A stretch of 6,700 nt of DNA, from contig JAIXSW010000335.1 in the NCBI GenBank assembly GCA_027484495.1, positions 1 to 6,700 on the forward strand, read 5' to 3'. The stretch comes from Gammaproteobacteria bacterium (lineage in GTDB: Bacteria; Pseudomonadota; Gammaproteobacteria; Enterobacterales; Alteromonadaceae). Of this stretch, positions 1 to 5,533 are shown piece by piece (the stretch's first letter is position 1; each line of letters begins with the position of its first letter). The notes beneath the pieces were generated by a model. The model saw nothing but the letters and a program-made list of their open reading frames with translations, had not been told where the DNA came from and did no database searches. The position numbers and the translations under genes were made by a program.

Positions 1-3
1 ATA

Positions 4-28
4 ATACCTGACTAATTTAGTAGGATTA
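4..28 (+). promoter_or_regulatory. IscR type 1 operator, distal site
   Basis: This 25-base site fits the known type 1 IscR consensus (ATASYYGACTRWWWYAGTCRRSTAT) in its left half, reading ATACCTGACT followed by AATTTAGT, with mismatches only toward the right end. It lies directly against a second, better site. Type 1 sites are bound by [2Fe-2S]-IscR, so this is most likely the distal operator for autorepression of the isc operon. The call rests on consensus matching by eye. Confidence 0.82.
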
Positions 29-53
29 ATACTTGACTAAATCAGTCAGGAAT
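29..53 (+). promoter_or_regulatory. IscR type 1 operator, promoter-proximal site
   Basis: This site begins ATACTTGACT, continues AAATCAGTCAGG and ends AAT. It matches the type 1 IscR consensus at all but about one of 25 positions. It contains the -35 hexamer of the iscR promoter, so bound holo-IscR would block RNA polymerase. It abuts the distal site with no bases between them, giving a 25-base centre-to-centre spacing. The E. coli iscR promoter also carries two such sites. Confidence 0.9.
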
Positions 54-60
54 GTAAAAT
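33..60 (+). promoter_or_regulatory. sigma-70 promoter of the isc operon
   Basis: The -35 element is TTGACT (33-38) and the -10 element is TAAAAT (55-60), separated by 16 bases, with one mismatch to consensus in each. Transcription would start near 66-68, leaving a leader of about 28 bases before iscR. The -35 lies inside the proximal IscR site, which is the arrangement expected for autorepression. The start point is inferred, not measured. Confidence 0.8.
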
Positions 61-94
61 CGGCGCCATCCCTCAACCGGACTCCGGAGTTCAG

Positions 95-577
95 ATGCGA
101 CTTACCTCGAAAGGGCGTTATGCCGTCACCGCCATGCTGGATGTGGCGCTGCATGCCAGCTCCGGCCCGGTACCTTTGGCTGACATTTCGGTTCGTCAGG
201 AAATATCCTTATCTTATCTTGAACAATTGTTCGCCCGCTTACGTAAACATGGCTTAGTCAGCAGCGTGCGTGGTCCCGGCGGTGGTTATCAGCTGGGTAA
301 AGCGGCAGCACTGATTAGCGTCTCTGAAGTGATCAGTGCCGTTGACGAGTCAGTCGACGCCACCCGCTGTCAGGGTAAATCCGATTGTCAGGGCGGCGCC
401 AAATGCCTGACCCACAGTTTGTGGAGCGATCTAAGCGGTCGCATTGAAGATTTTCTGACCCAGATCACTCTGGGTGAATTGGTCAGCCAGCATGAAATTC
501 AGAGCGTGGCCAAGCGGCAGGATAGCCGGCAATTAAAACATCCTATCAGCGAAATTGAAGTCAATTGCCAGTTGTAG
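95..577 (+). CDS. iscR: IscR, [2Fe-2S] Rrf2-family transcriptional regulator
   Basis: IscR senses Fe-S cluster status. In its [2Fe-2S] form it represses the isc promoter through type 1 sites; apo-IscR can still act at type 2 sites. The product is 160 residues (E. coli IscR is 162). The N-terminal winged helix-turn-helix includes the recognition helix S-L-S-Y-L-E-Q-L-F (residues 38-46, with E43 known to affect site discrimination) and the wing S-V-R-G-P-G-G-G-Y (57-65). The cluster ligands are all present at the E. coli positions: C92, C98, C104 and H107. The ATG at 95 gives the conserved M-R-L-T-S-K-G-R-Y start and is preceded by GGAG (86-89). It is the first gene of the operon, just downstream of two type 1 IscR sites, so autoregulation is very likely. 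The iscS gene follows after only 19 bases. Confidence 0.97.
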   Translation: MRLTSKGRYAVTAMLDVALHASSGPVPLADISVRQEISLSYLEQLFARLRKHGLVSSVRGPGGGYQLGKAAALISVSEVISAVDESVDATRCQGKSDCQGGAKCLTHSLWSDLSGRIEDFLTQITLGELVSQHEIQSVAKRQDSRQLKHPISEIEVNCQL

Positions 578-586
578 ACTTCAGAC

Positions 587-590
587 GGAG
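587..590 (+). promoter_or_regulatory. Shine-Dalgarno sequence of iscS, fixes the start
   Basis: GGAG lies six bases before the ATG at 597. This supports the 404-residue IscS start (M-K-L-P-I-Y-L) over an upstream in-frame TTG at 555, which lies inside iscR and would add 14 unconserved residues. Confidence 0.75.
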
Positions 591-596
591 CCCAGC

Positions 597-1811
597 ATGA
601 AGTTACCGATTTATTTAGACTATGCCGCAACCACCCCGGTTGATCCGCGGGTTGCGGAAAAAATGATGCAATATCTGACGATGGATGGCGATTTCGGTAA
701 CCCGGCATCGCGTTCACACCGGTTTGGCTGGCAGGCGGAAGAAGCAATTGAAGTCGCCCGCAGTCAAATCGCCGATTTAATCAATGCGGATCCACGCGAA
801 ATCGTGTTCACGTCAGGCGCCACCGAATCAAACAACCTCGCGATTAAAGGCGCTGCACAGTTTTACCATAAAAAGGGTAAACACCTGATCACGCTGCGTA
901 CCGAGCACAAAGCGGTGCTCGACACCATGCGTGCTCTGGAGCGCGAAGGCTTTGAAGTGACTTATCTGGATGTTGAAGCCAACGGCTTATTAGATCTGGA
1001 AAAATTCAAAGCTGCATTGCGGCCGGATACCACAGTCGTCAGCGTGATGATGGTGAACAACGAAATCGGTGTGGTGCAGGATGTAGCCGCGATCGGCGAG
1101 CTGTGCCGGGCCAATGGCACTATTTTCCACGTCGATTCAGCCCAAGCTGCCGGCAAGGTCGACATTGATCTGCAGGCGCTGAAAATTGACCTGATGTCGT
1201 TTTCAGCCCACAAGATCTACGGTCCAAAAGGGATTGGTGCTTTGTACGTGCGCCGCAAACCACGGATCCGGTTAGAAGCACAAACGCACGGCGGTGGTCA
1301 CGAGCGTGGCATGCGTTCAGGCACTTTACCGACGCACCAAATCGTGGCGATGGGCGAAGCTTTCCGGATCGCAAAACTGGAAATGGCCGAAGAAAATCAA
1401 CGCTTTGCCACACTGCGTCAGCGGTTGTGGGATGGCATCAAAGACATCGAACAGGTGTTCTTAAATGGCGATGCCACCCACCGTGTGGCGGGCATTACCA
1501 ATATCAGCTTCAACTACGTTGAGGGCGAATCACTGATTATGGCGCTGAAAGACATCGCTGTTTCTTCAGGTTCGGCCTGTACGTCTGCCAGTCTGGAACC
1601 GTCGTACGTGCTGCGTGCGCTCGGATTGTCGGATGAACTGGCGCACAGCTCGATTCGCTTCAGTATCGGCCGTTTTACCACCGAAGAGCAGATTGATCAC
1701 ACGATCAAAATCGTGCACGAAGCGATTGCCAAATTACGTGAAATGTCGCCGTTGTGGGACATGTACAAAGACGGTATTGATTTAAATACAGTGGCCTGGG
1801 TGGCTCACTAA
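597..1811 (+). CDS. iscS: IscS, PLP-dependent cysteine desulfurase
   Basis: IscS converts L-cysteine to L-alanine and holds the sulfur as a persulfide. It passes this to IscU for cluster assembly and to other acceptors such as those of tRNA thiolation. The product is 404 residues, the same as E. coli IscS, and colinear with it. Visible active-site residues are H104 (in R-T-E-H-K), D180 and Q183 contacting PLP, the Schiff-base lysine K206 (S-F-S-A-H-K-I-Y-G-P-K-G) and the persulfide cysteine C328 in the mobile loop S-S-G-S-A-C-T-S-A-S-L-E-P-S. The C-terminal tail, which docks IscU in E. coli, is retained (S-P-L-W-D-M-Y-K-D-G) and ends A-W-V-A-H. The segment H-V-D-S-A-Q-A-A-G-K differs from the E. 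coli H-V-D-A-T-Q-S-V-G-K but keeps the PLP contacts. It is the second gene of the operon, 19 bases after iscR and 43 bases before iscU. Confidence 0.98.
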   Translation: MKLPIYLDYAATTPVDPRVAEKMMQYLTMDGDFGNPASRSHRFGWQAEEAIEVARSQIADLINADPREIVFTSGATESNNLAIKGAAQFYHKKGKHLITLRTEHKAVLDTMRALEREGFEVTYLDVEANGLLDLEKFKAALRPDTTVVSVMMVNNEIGVVQDVAAIGELCRANGTIFHVDSAQAAGKVDIDLQALKIDLMSFSAHKIYGPKGIGALYVRRKPRIRLEAQTHGGGHERGMRSGTLPTHQIVAMGEAFRIAKLEMAEENQRFATLRQRLWDGIKDIEQVFLNGDATHRVAGITNISFNYVEGESLIMALKDIAVSSGSACTSASLEPSYVLRALGLSDELAHSSIRFSIGRFTTEEQIDHTIKIVHEAIAKLREMSPLWDMYKDGIDLNTVAWVAH

Positions 1812-1814
1812 GCA

Positions 1815-1838
1815 CAGGCGGGGCGCAAACCCAGCCTG
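1815..1838 (+). other. hairpin in the iscS-iscU intergenic region
   Basis: CAGGC (1815-1819) pairs with GCCTG (1834-1838) and GGG (1821-1823) with CCC (1830-1832), interrupted by one G/A mismatch and closed by a CGCAAA loop. No T-tract follows, so it is not an intrinsic terminator. It sits four bases before the GAGG ribosome binding site of iscU. It may stabilise or process the mRNA between iscS and iscU, but that is inference. Confidence 0.5.
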
Positions 1839-1854
1839 AATTGAGGTAAAGATC

Positions 1855-2238
1855 ATGGCATACAGCAACAAAGTTATCGATCACTACGAAAACCCACGCA
1901 ACGTCGGCGCATTTGCCAAAGACGACCCGACGGTCGCTACCGGCATGGTTGGCGCACCGGCTTGTGGTGACGTAATGAAACTGCAGATCAAAGTGAACGA
2001 GCAGGGCATTATCGAAGATGCCAAGTTCAAAACATACGGCTGTGGCAGCGCTATTGCGTCCAGTAGCCTGGTGACTGAATGGGTCAAAGGCAAAAGCCTG
2101 GACGAAGCGGCACAAATTAAAAACACCGACATCGCGCAGGAACTGGCATTGCCACCAGTGAAAATTCACTGTTCTATCCTGGCCGAAGACGCGATTAAAG
2201 CGGCGATTGCAGATTACAAGCAACGTCACGGGAGTTAA
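1855..2238 (+). CDS. iscU: IscU, Fe-S cluster scaffold protein
   Basis: IscU is the scaffold on which sulfur from IscS, iron, and electrons from ferredoxin build a [2Fe-2S] cluster, later released by HscB/HscA. The product is 127 residues (E. coli 128) and is close to identical to it over most of its length. All active-site residues are in register: C37 and D39 (A-P-A-C-G-D), C63 (Y-G-C-G-S), H105 and C106 (K-I-H-C). The HscA recognition motif L-P-P-V-K is at 99-103. D39 is the residue whose replacement by Ala stabilises the cluster in studied homologues; here it is wild type. The ATG is preceded by GAGG (1843-1846) eight bases upstream. Of the differences from E. coli, the most noticeable are in the stretch A-K-D-D-P-T-V-A-T (21-29) and at the extreme C-terminus. 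Confidence 0.98.
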   Translation: MAYSNKVIDHYENPRNVGAFAKDDPTVATGMVGAPACGDVMKLQIKVNEQGIIEDAKFKTYGCGSAIASSSLVTEWVKGKSLDEAAQIKNTDIAQELALPPVKIHCSILAEDAIKAAIADYKQRHGS

Positions 2239-2243
2239 CTGCG

Positions 2244-2567
2244 ATGGCGATCACGATGACAAGCGCAGCCGCAGATCGGGTGCGTAGTTTTCTGACTAAC
2301 CGTGGCAAAGGCCTGGGCCTGCGTGTCGGCGTTAAGACCACAGGTTGTTCTGGCCTGGCTTATGTGCTGGAATTTGTTGATGATCTTAACGAGGATGATC
2401 AGGTATTTGAGCAAGACGATTTAAAAATCATCGTCGATGGCAAAAGCCTGGTCTACATCGACGGCACGCAGTTGGATTTTGTCAAAGAAGGCTTAAACGA
2501 AGGTTTTCAGTTTAACAATCCAAACGTCAATGGCGAATGCGGTTGTGGTGAGAGCTTTACCGTTTAG
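2244..2567 (+). CDS. iscA: IscA, A-type Fe-S carrier protein
   Basis: A-type carriers accept Fe-S clusters or iron and pass them to apo-targets; in E. coli IscA overlaps functionally with ErpA and SufA and matters for [4Fe-4S] maturation. The product is 107 residues, identical in length to E. coli IscA. The three conserved ligand cysteines are C35 (T-G-C-S-G), C99 and C101 (E-C-G-C-G-E-S-F). The family core V-D-G-K-S-L and D-G-T-Q-L-D-F-V-K-E-G-L is intact. Context inside the isc operon distinguishes it from the paralogues ErpA and SufA. It starts five bases after the iscU stop, with its ribosome binding site GGGAG (2230-2234) inside the last codons of iscU, so translation of the two is probably coupled. 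Confidence 0.97.
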   Translation: MAITMTSAAADRVRSFLTNRGKGLGLRVGVKTTGCSGLAYVLEFVDDLNEDDQVFEQDDLKIIVDGKSLVYIDGTQLDFVKEGLNEGFQFNNPNVNGECGCGESFTV

Positions 2568-2579
2568 ACAGGTACATCG

Positions 2580-3104
2580 ATGAATTATTACCAGCTGTTT
2601 CAGCTTCCTGCGCAGTTTGATGTGGATCTGACCGAGCTGGGCACGCGTTATTTGGCGCTGCAGAAGCAATTCCACCCGGATAACTTCGCCAGCGCTTCAG
2701 AACGGGACCGTTTGTTGGCGGTGCAACAAGCTGCCAACATCAATGACGGCTACCACAGTCTGAAACAGCCTTTGCTACGCGCCGAGCATCTGTTGGCGCT
2801 GCGCGGTGTCAAAATCAGTGCTGAGCAACGCAGCTTTACCGATACGGTTTTTCTGCTGCAACAAATGGAATTGCGCGAGTTGCTGGCCGAGATCGCTGAT
2901 GCGCCGGATCCAGACACGCTGATTGATGACGCGGAGCGGCAAATCCGTTTGCAAAAAAAGCAGCTGCTGGCCACATTAAGTGCCGCCCTCGGCCATGACA
3001 CACATGAGCAGGATTTAGCTGCGGCTGATATAATCCGCAAACTCAAATTTTTCTTCAAACTCGAGCAAGAGCTTGAGTTTATTGCACAGCAGACACAAGA
3101 CTAA
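2580..3104 (+). CDS. hscB: HscB, J-domain co-chaperone (Hsc20)
   Basis: HscB binds IscU, delivers it to HscA and stimulates the HscA ATPase through its J domain. The product is 174 residues (E. coli 171). The N-terminal J domain (about 1-76) contains the essential H-P-D motif at 32-34 (Q-F-H-P-D-N-F-A-S). The C-terminal helical domain carries the IscU-binding face F-L-L-Q-Q-M-E-L-R-E. L92, L93, M96, E97 and E100 here match the E. coli binding positions L92, M93, L96, E97 and E100. The region from about 105 to 150 is divergent, as is usual in this family. It follows iscA by only 12 bases, with a weak ACAGG (2568-2572) as ribosome binding site. Its 3' end contains a 10-bp inverted repeat, listed separately. 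Confidence 0.96.
   Translation: MNYYQLFQLPAQFDVDLTELGTRYLALQKQFHPDNFASASERDRLLAVQQAANINDGYHSLKQPLLRAEHLLALRGVKISAEQRSFTDTVFLLQQMELRELLAEIADAPDPDTLIDDAERQIRLQKKQLLATLSAALGHDTHEQDLAAADIIRKLKFFFKLEQELEFIAQQTQD
3057..3080 (+). other. inverted repeat/hairpin at the 3' end of hscB
   Basis: AAACTCGAGC (3057-3066) and GCTTGAGTTT (3071-3080) can form a 10-bp RNA stem with one G-U pair around the four-base loop AAGA. It lies in hscB codons for K-L-E-Q-E-L-E-F, about 30 bases before the hscA ATG. A copy of AAACTCAA at 3039-3046 can instead pair perfectly with TTGAGTTT (3073-3080), so two alternative folds exist. Function is unknown and the repeat could simply follow from the repetitive amino-acid sequence. 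Confidence 0.45.
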
Positions 3105-3109
3105 ACGCC

Positions 3110-4966
3110 ATGGCCTTATTACAAATTGCTGAACCCGGCCAAAGCGCCGCGCCACATCATCACAAACTCGCTGCCGGTATTGACCTCGGCACCACCAATT
3201 CATTAGTTGCCACCGTACGCAGTGGTGAAGCCAGAACGCTGCAAAATAAGCAGGGTGATGACATGGTGCCATCGGTCGTGCGTTATACCGCCGACAAGGT
3301 GATTGTGGGAAAAGCCGCGCAGGCAGACGCTGCACTGGATCCGCATAATACGATTGTGTCGGTCAAACGCCTGATGGGCCGTGGTTATCAGGAAACACTG
3401 GCCCATGCCGCGGATTTACCTTATCAGCTGGTTGATCAGCAAGGTCTGGTCGCGCTGGAAACTGTCGCCGGCGTGAAAAACCCGGTGGAAGTGTCGGCAG
3501 AAATTCTCGCCACATTGGCAGATACCGCCAGTCAGACCCTCGGTGGCGAACTGACCGGCGTGGTCATTACGGTGCCGGCTTATTTTGATGATGCCCAGCG
3601 TCAGGCGACCAAAGACGCGGCGCGTCTGGCCGGTCTGAATGTCTTGCGGTTATTAAACGAACCTACAGCTGCGGCGCTGGCGTATGGGTTGGATTCCGGC
3701 CAGGAAGGCGTGATTGCTGTGTATGACCTGGGCGGCGGCACTTTTGATATCTCCATCCTGCGCCTGAGTCGCGGTGTATTCGAAGTGCTGGCTACCGGTG
3801 GTGATTCTGCATTGGGTGGCGATGATTTTGACCACCTGGTATTAAGTCATCTGAAACAGCAAGCTGGTATGACTGAACTCAGCCACCAACAATTACGCCA
3901 GTTGTTGCAGTTATCCCGCCAGATCAAAGAAGCCATCAGCAGCGTCGACAGTTACAGCTATCAGCTGGATATCGCAGGCGTTGCTACGACTTTCAGCCTG
4001 AGCCGTGCTGAGTTTGAAGAATTAGTGCAACCTTTAGTGCGCCGCACGCTGCGAGCCTGTAAACAGACGCTGCGTGATGCTGGCCTTGATGTGGCCGACG
4101 TCGCCAAAGTGGTGATGGTCGGTGGATCTACCCGTGTACCACTGGTACGTCAGGCGGTAGCAGAATTATTTGAAACCGAACCGCTGACATCGATCGATCC
4201 GGATAAAGTGGTTGCCATCGGTGCAGCCATCCAGGCCAACGTGTTGGTAGGCAATAAGTCGGACAGCGATACTCTGCTGCTCGATGTGATCCCACTGTCG
4301 CTCGGTATTGAAACCATGGGCGGTCTGGTGGAAAAAATTATTCCACGTAATACCGTGATCCCGGTCGCACGGGCGCAGGAATTTACCACTTTTAAAGATG
4401 GTCAGACCGCAATGGCGATCCATGTGCTGCAGGGCGAGCGGGAAGGTGTTAGCGATTGCCGTTCACTGGCCCGTTTCGATTTGACCGGGATCCCGCCGAT
4501 GGCTGCCGGAGGCGCGCATATCCGCGTCACGTTCCAGGTCGATGCGGATGGTTTGCTCAGTGTGATTGCACAAGAGAAATCCAGTGGTGTCAGTGCGTCG
4601 ATTGAAGTAAAGCCATCATATGGTCTGAGCAATGACCAGGTGGCGCAGATGATTCAAAACTCGATGCTATACGCCAAGCAGGATATGCAGTTACGGCTGT
4701 TGCGTGAACAGCAGGTGGAAGCGAATCGGGTACACGAAGCCGTTTCTGCGGCAATTAGCGCGGATGCACATTTATTGTCTGCCAGCGAATTACACCAGAT
4801 TGAACTGGCGTTACATCAGCTGTTGCAGCTCGCCAACAGTGAAGATACCGCTGCGATCAAAGCAGCTATCGAACATACCAATCATTTAACTGATGATTTT
4901 GCGGCGCGACGGATGGATATGTCTATCCGGATGGCGTTGCAGGGTCACAAGGTCGACGAGGTCTGA
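3110..4966 (+). CDS. hscA: HscA, specialised Hsp70 chaperone for Fe-S transfer
   Basis: HscA is the dedicated Hsp70 that binds the L-P-P-V-K motif of IscU and uses ATP hydrolysis, stimulated by HscB, to promote cluster transfer to acceptors. The product is 618 residues (E. coli 616). The N-terminal ATPase domain has G-I-D-L-G-T-T-N-S (23-31), the connect-1 segment N-E-P-T-A-A-A-L-A-Y-G (183-193), the phosphate-2 motif D-L-G-G-G-T-F-D (206-213) and V-V-M-V-G-G-S-T-R-V-P (334-344). The interdomain linker with V-I-P-L-S-L-G (393-399) leads to the substrate-binding domain and a helical lid ending in K-V-D-E-V, the HscA-type C-terminus rather than the E-E-V-K-D-K-K type of DnaK. The start M-A-L-L-Q-I matches E. 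coli HscA. It begins five bases after hscB with no recognisable Shine-Dalgarno sequence, so translational coupling to hscB is inferred. The segment 253-290 (about M-T-E-L to I-A-G-V) is the least like E. coli. Confidence 0.97.
   Translation: MALLQIAEPGQSAAPHHHKLAAGIDLGTTNSLVATVRSGEARTLQNKQGDDMVPSVVRYTADKVIVGKAAQADAALDPHNTIVSVKRLMGRGYQETLAHAADLPYQLVDQQGLVALETVAGVKNPVEVSAEILATLADTASQTLGGELTGVVITVPAYFDDAQRQATKDAARLAGLNVLRLLNEPTAAALAYGLDSGQEGVIAVYDLGGGTFDISILRLSRGVFEVLATGGDSALGGDDFDHLVLSHLKQQAGMTELSHQQLRQLLQLSRQIKEAISSVDSYSYQLDIAGVATTFSLSRAEFEELVQPLVRRTLRACKQTLRDAGLDVADVAKVVMVGGSTRVPLVRQAVAELFETEPLTSIDPDKVVAIGAAIQANVLVGNKSDSDTLLLDVIPLSLGIETMGGLVEKIIPRNTVIPVARAQEFTTFKDGQTAMAIHVLQGEREGVSDCRSLARFDLTGIPPMAAGGAHIRVTFQVDADGLLSVIAQEKSSGVSASIEVKPSYGLSNDQVAQMIQNSMLYAKQDMQLRLLREQQVEANRVHEAVSAAISADAHLLSASELHQIELALHQLLQLANSEDTAAIKAAIEHTNHLTDDFAARRMDMSIRMALQGHKVDEV
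4958..4961 (+). promoter_or_regulatory. Shine-Dalgarno sequence of fdx, fixes the start
   Basis: GAGG in the last codons of hscA lies six bases before the ATG at 4968. It selects this ATG over in-frame ATG codons inside hscA (such as that at 4893), which would add unconserved residues. Confidence 0.75.
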
Positions 4967-4967
4967 T

Positions 4968-5306
4968 ATGCCCCAGATTATTTTTTTACCACACCCGGAA
5001 TTATGTCCCGATGGTGCTGCACTAGAAGCCACTACCGGTGAGACGATTCTGGATGTCGCGCTGAAAAATGGCATTTCTATCGATCATGCCTGCGAAAAAT
5101 CCTGCGCCTGTACCACTTGTCATGTGGTGGTGCGTGAAGGTTTTTATTCACTGAACGAAAGTGATGAACTGGAAGAGGATATGTTGGATAAGGCCTGGGG
5201 GCTTGAGCCGGAATCCCGCCTCGGTTGTCAGGCGCGGGTCAGTGATGTTGATCTGGTCGTGGAAATTCCTAAATATACGATCAATATGGTCAGCGAAGGC
5301 CATTGA
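4968..5306 (+). CDS. fdx: Fdx, ISC-type [2Fe-2S] ferredoxin
   Basis: This adrenodoxin-type ferredoxin supplies electrons to the IscS-IscU complex during cluster assembly. The product is 112 residues (E. coli 111). The cluster ligands are C42, C48, C51 (in A-C-E-K-S-C-A-C-T-T-C-H) and C87 (R-L-G-C-Q-A-R). The non-ligand C46 of the E. coli protein is also present. The acidic helix S-D-E-L-E-E-D-M-L-D-K-A-W-G-L-E, the usual partner-docking face, is conserved. The C-terminal region retains V-V-E-I-P-K-Y-T-I-N-M, near the E. coli V-V-E-I-P-R-Y-T-I-N-H. Only one base separates the hscA stop from this ATG, and the ribosome binding site lies inside hscA, so coupled translation is likely. It is the last gene of the operon: a terminator follows 32 bases later and no iscX gene is present. 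Confidence 0.97.
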   Translation: MPQIIFLPHPELCPDGAALEATTGETILDVALKNGISIDHACEKSCACTTCHVVVREGFYSLNESDELEEDMLDKAWGLEPESRLGCQARVSDVDLVVEIPKYTINMVSEGH

Positions 5307-5338
5307 TTTATATCTGAATCTTTATATATTCCAACTCT

Positions 5339-5365
5339 AAAAGCCTGCAGTCGCAGGCTTTTTTT
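5339..5365 (+). terminator. intrinsic terminator of the isc operon
   Basis: AAGCCTGC (5341-5348) and GCAGGCTT (5353-5360) form a perfect 8-bp GC-rich stem with the loop AGTC. The stem is followed by an uninterrupted run of T residues to 5365. Flanking A residues at 5339-5340 extend pairing into the T tract. It lies 32 bases after the fdx stop and marks the end of the isc transcript. The A-rich left arm could also allow weaker termination on the opposite strand. Confidence 0.93.
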
Positions 5366-5533
5366 GTCTATTAGTGTCATTTCTTGTAAGTTGCTGAAAT
5401 CTAATATAAAGTCCACTCCAAATTTTTTTCTACGCAACGAAACTTAAATTTATAGTTCTGAATTTTCTGGTTTTTTTACTTCGGTGAACTAAGCTGGTTG
5501 AAAAATGTCGTGGTAAGTCTGGAGCGTGTGTGA
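5366..5533 (+). promoter_or_regulatory. AT-rich leader/promoter region of the porin-like gene
   Basis: This 168-base stretch has no plausible coding sequence. It is AT-rich, with T-runs near 5423-5429 and 5470-5477. A possible weak sigma-70 promoter is TTGTAA (5384-5389) with TAAAGT (5407-5412) at 17-base spacing; another -10-like TATAGT lies at 5451-5456 without a good -35. GGAG (5521-5524), nine bases before the ATG at 5534, is a convincing ribosome binding site. I found no clear CRP, Fur or sigma-E site. An own promoter here is inferred mainly from the terminator upstream. Confidence 0.4.

Noticed and set aside
33..257. A 74-codon + strand reading frame overlapping the start of iscR
   Set aside because: It is out of frame with iscR, begins inside the operator and promoter, and has no conserved features. 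iscR fully explains the sequence.
555..596. Extension of IscS to an upstream TTG start
   Set aside because: It would overlap the end of iscR and add 14 unconserved residues. The ATG at 597 has a good ribosome binding site and gives the family's length and N-terminus.
1705..2229. Long minus-strand frame (174 codons) opposite the end of iscS and all of iscU
   Set aside because: It is the mirror of highly conserved coding sequence, with no own ribosome binding site or recognisable domain.
4893..4967. Extension of Fdx to an ATG within hscA
   Set aside because: The extra 25 residues come from an alternative frame of the hscA lid and are absent from the ferredoxin family. GAGG at 4958-4961 supports the ATG at 4968.
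5439..5461. Possible sigma-E promoter (GAAACTT followed by TCTGA) upstream of the porin-like gene
   Set aside because: The spacing is only 11 bases, whereas sigma-E promoters need about 16-17.
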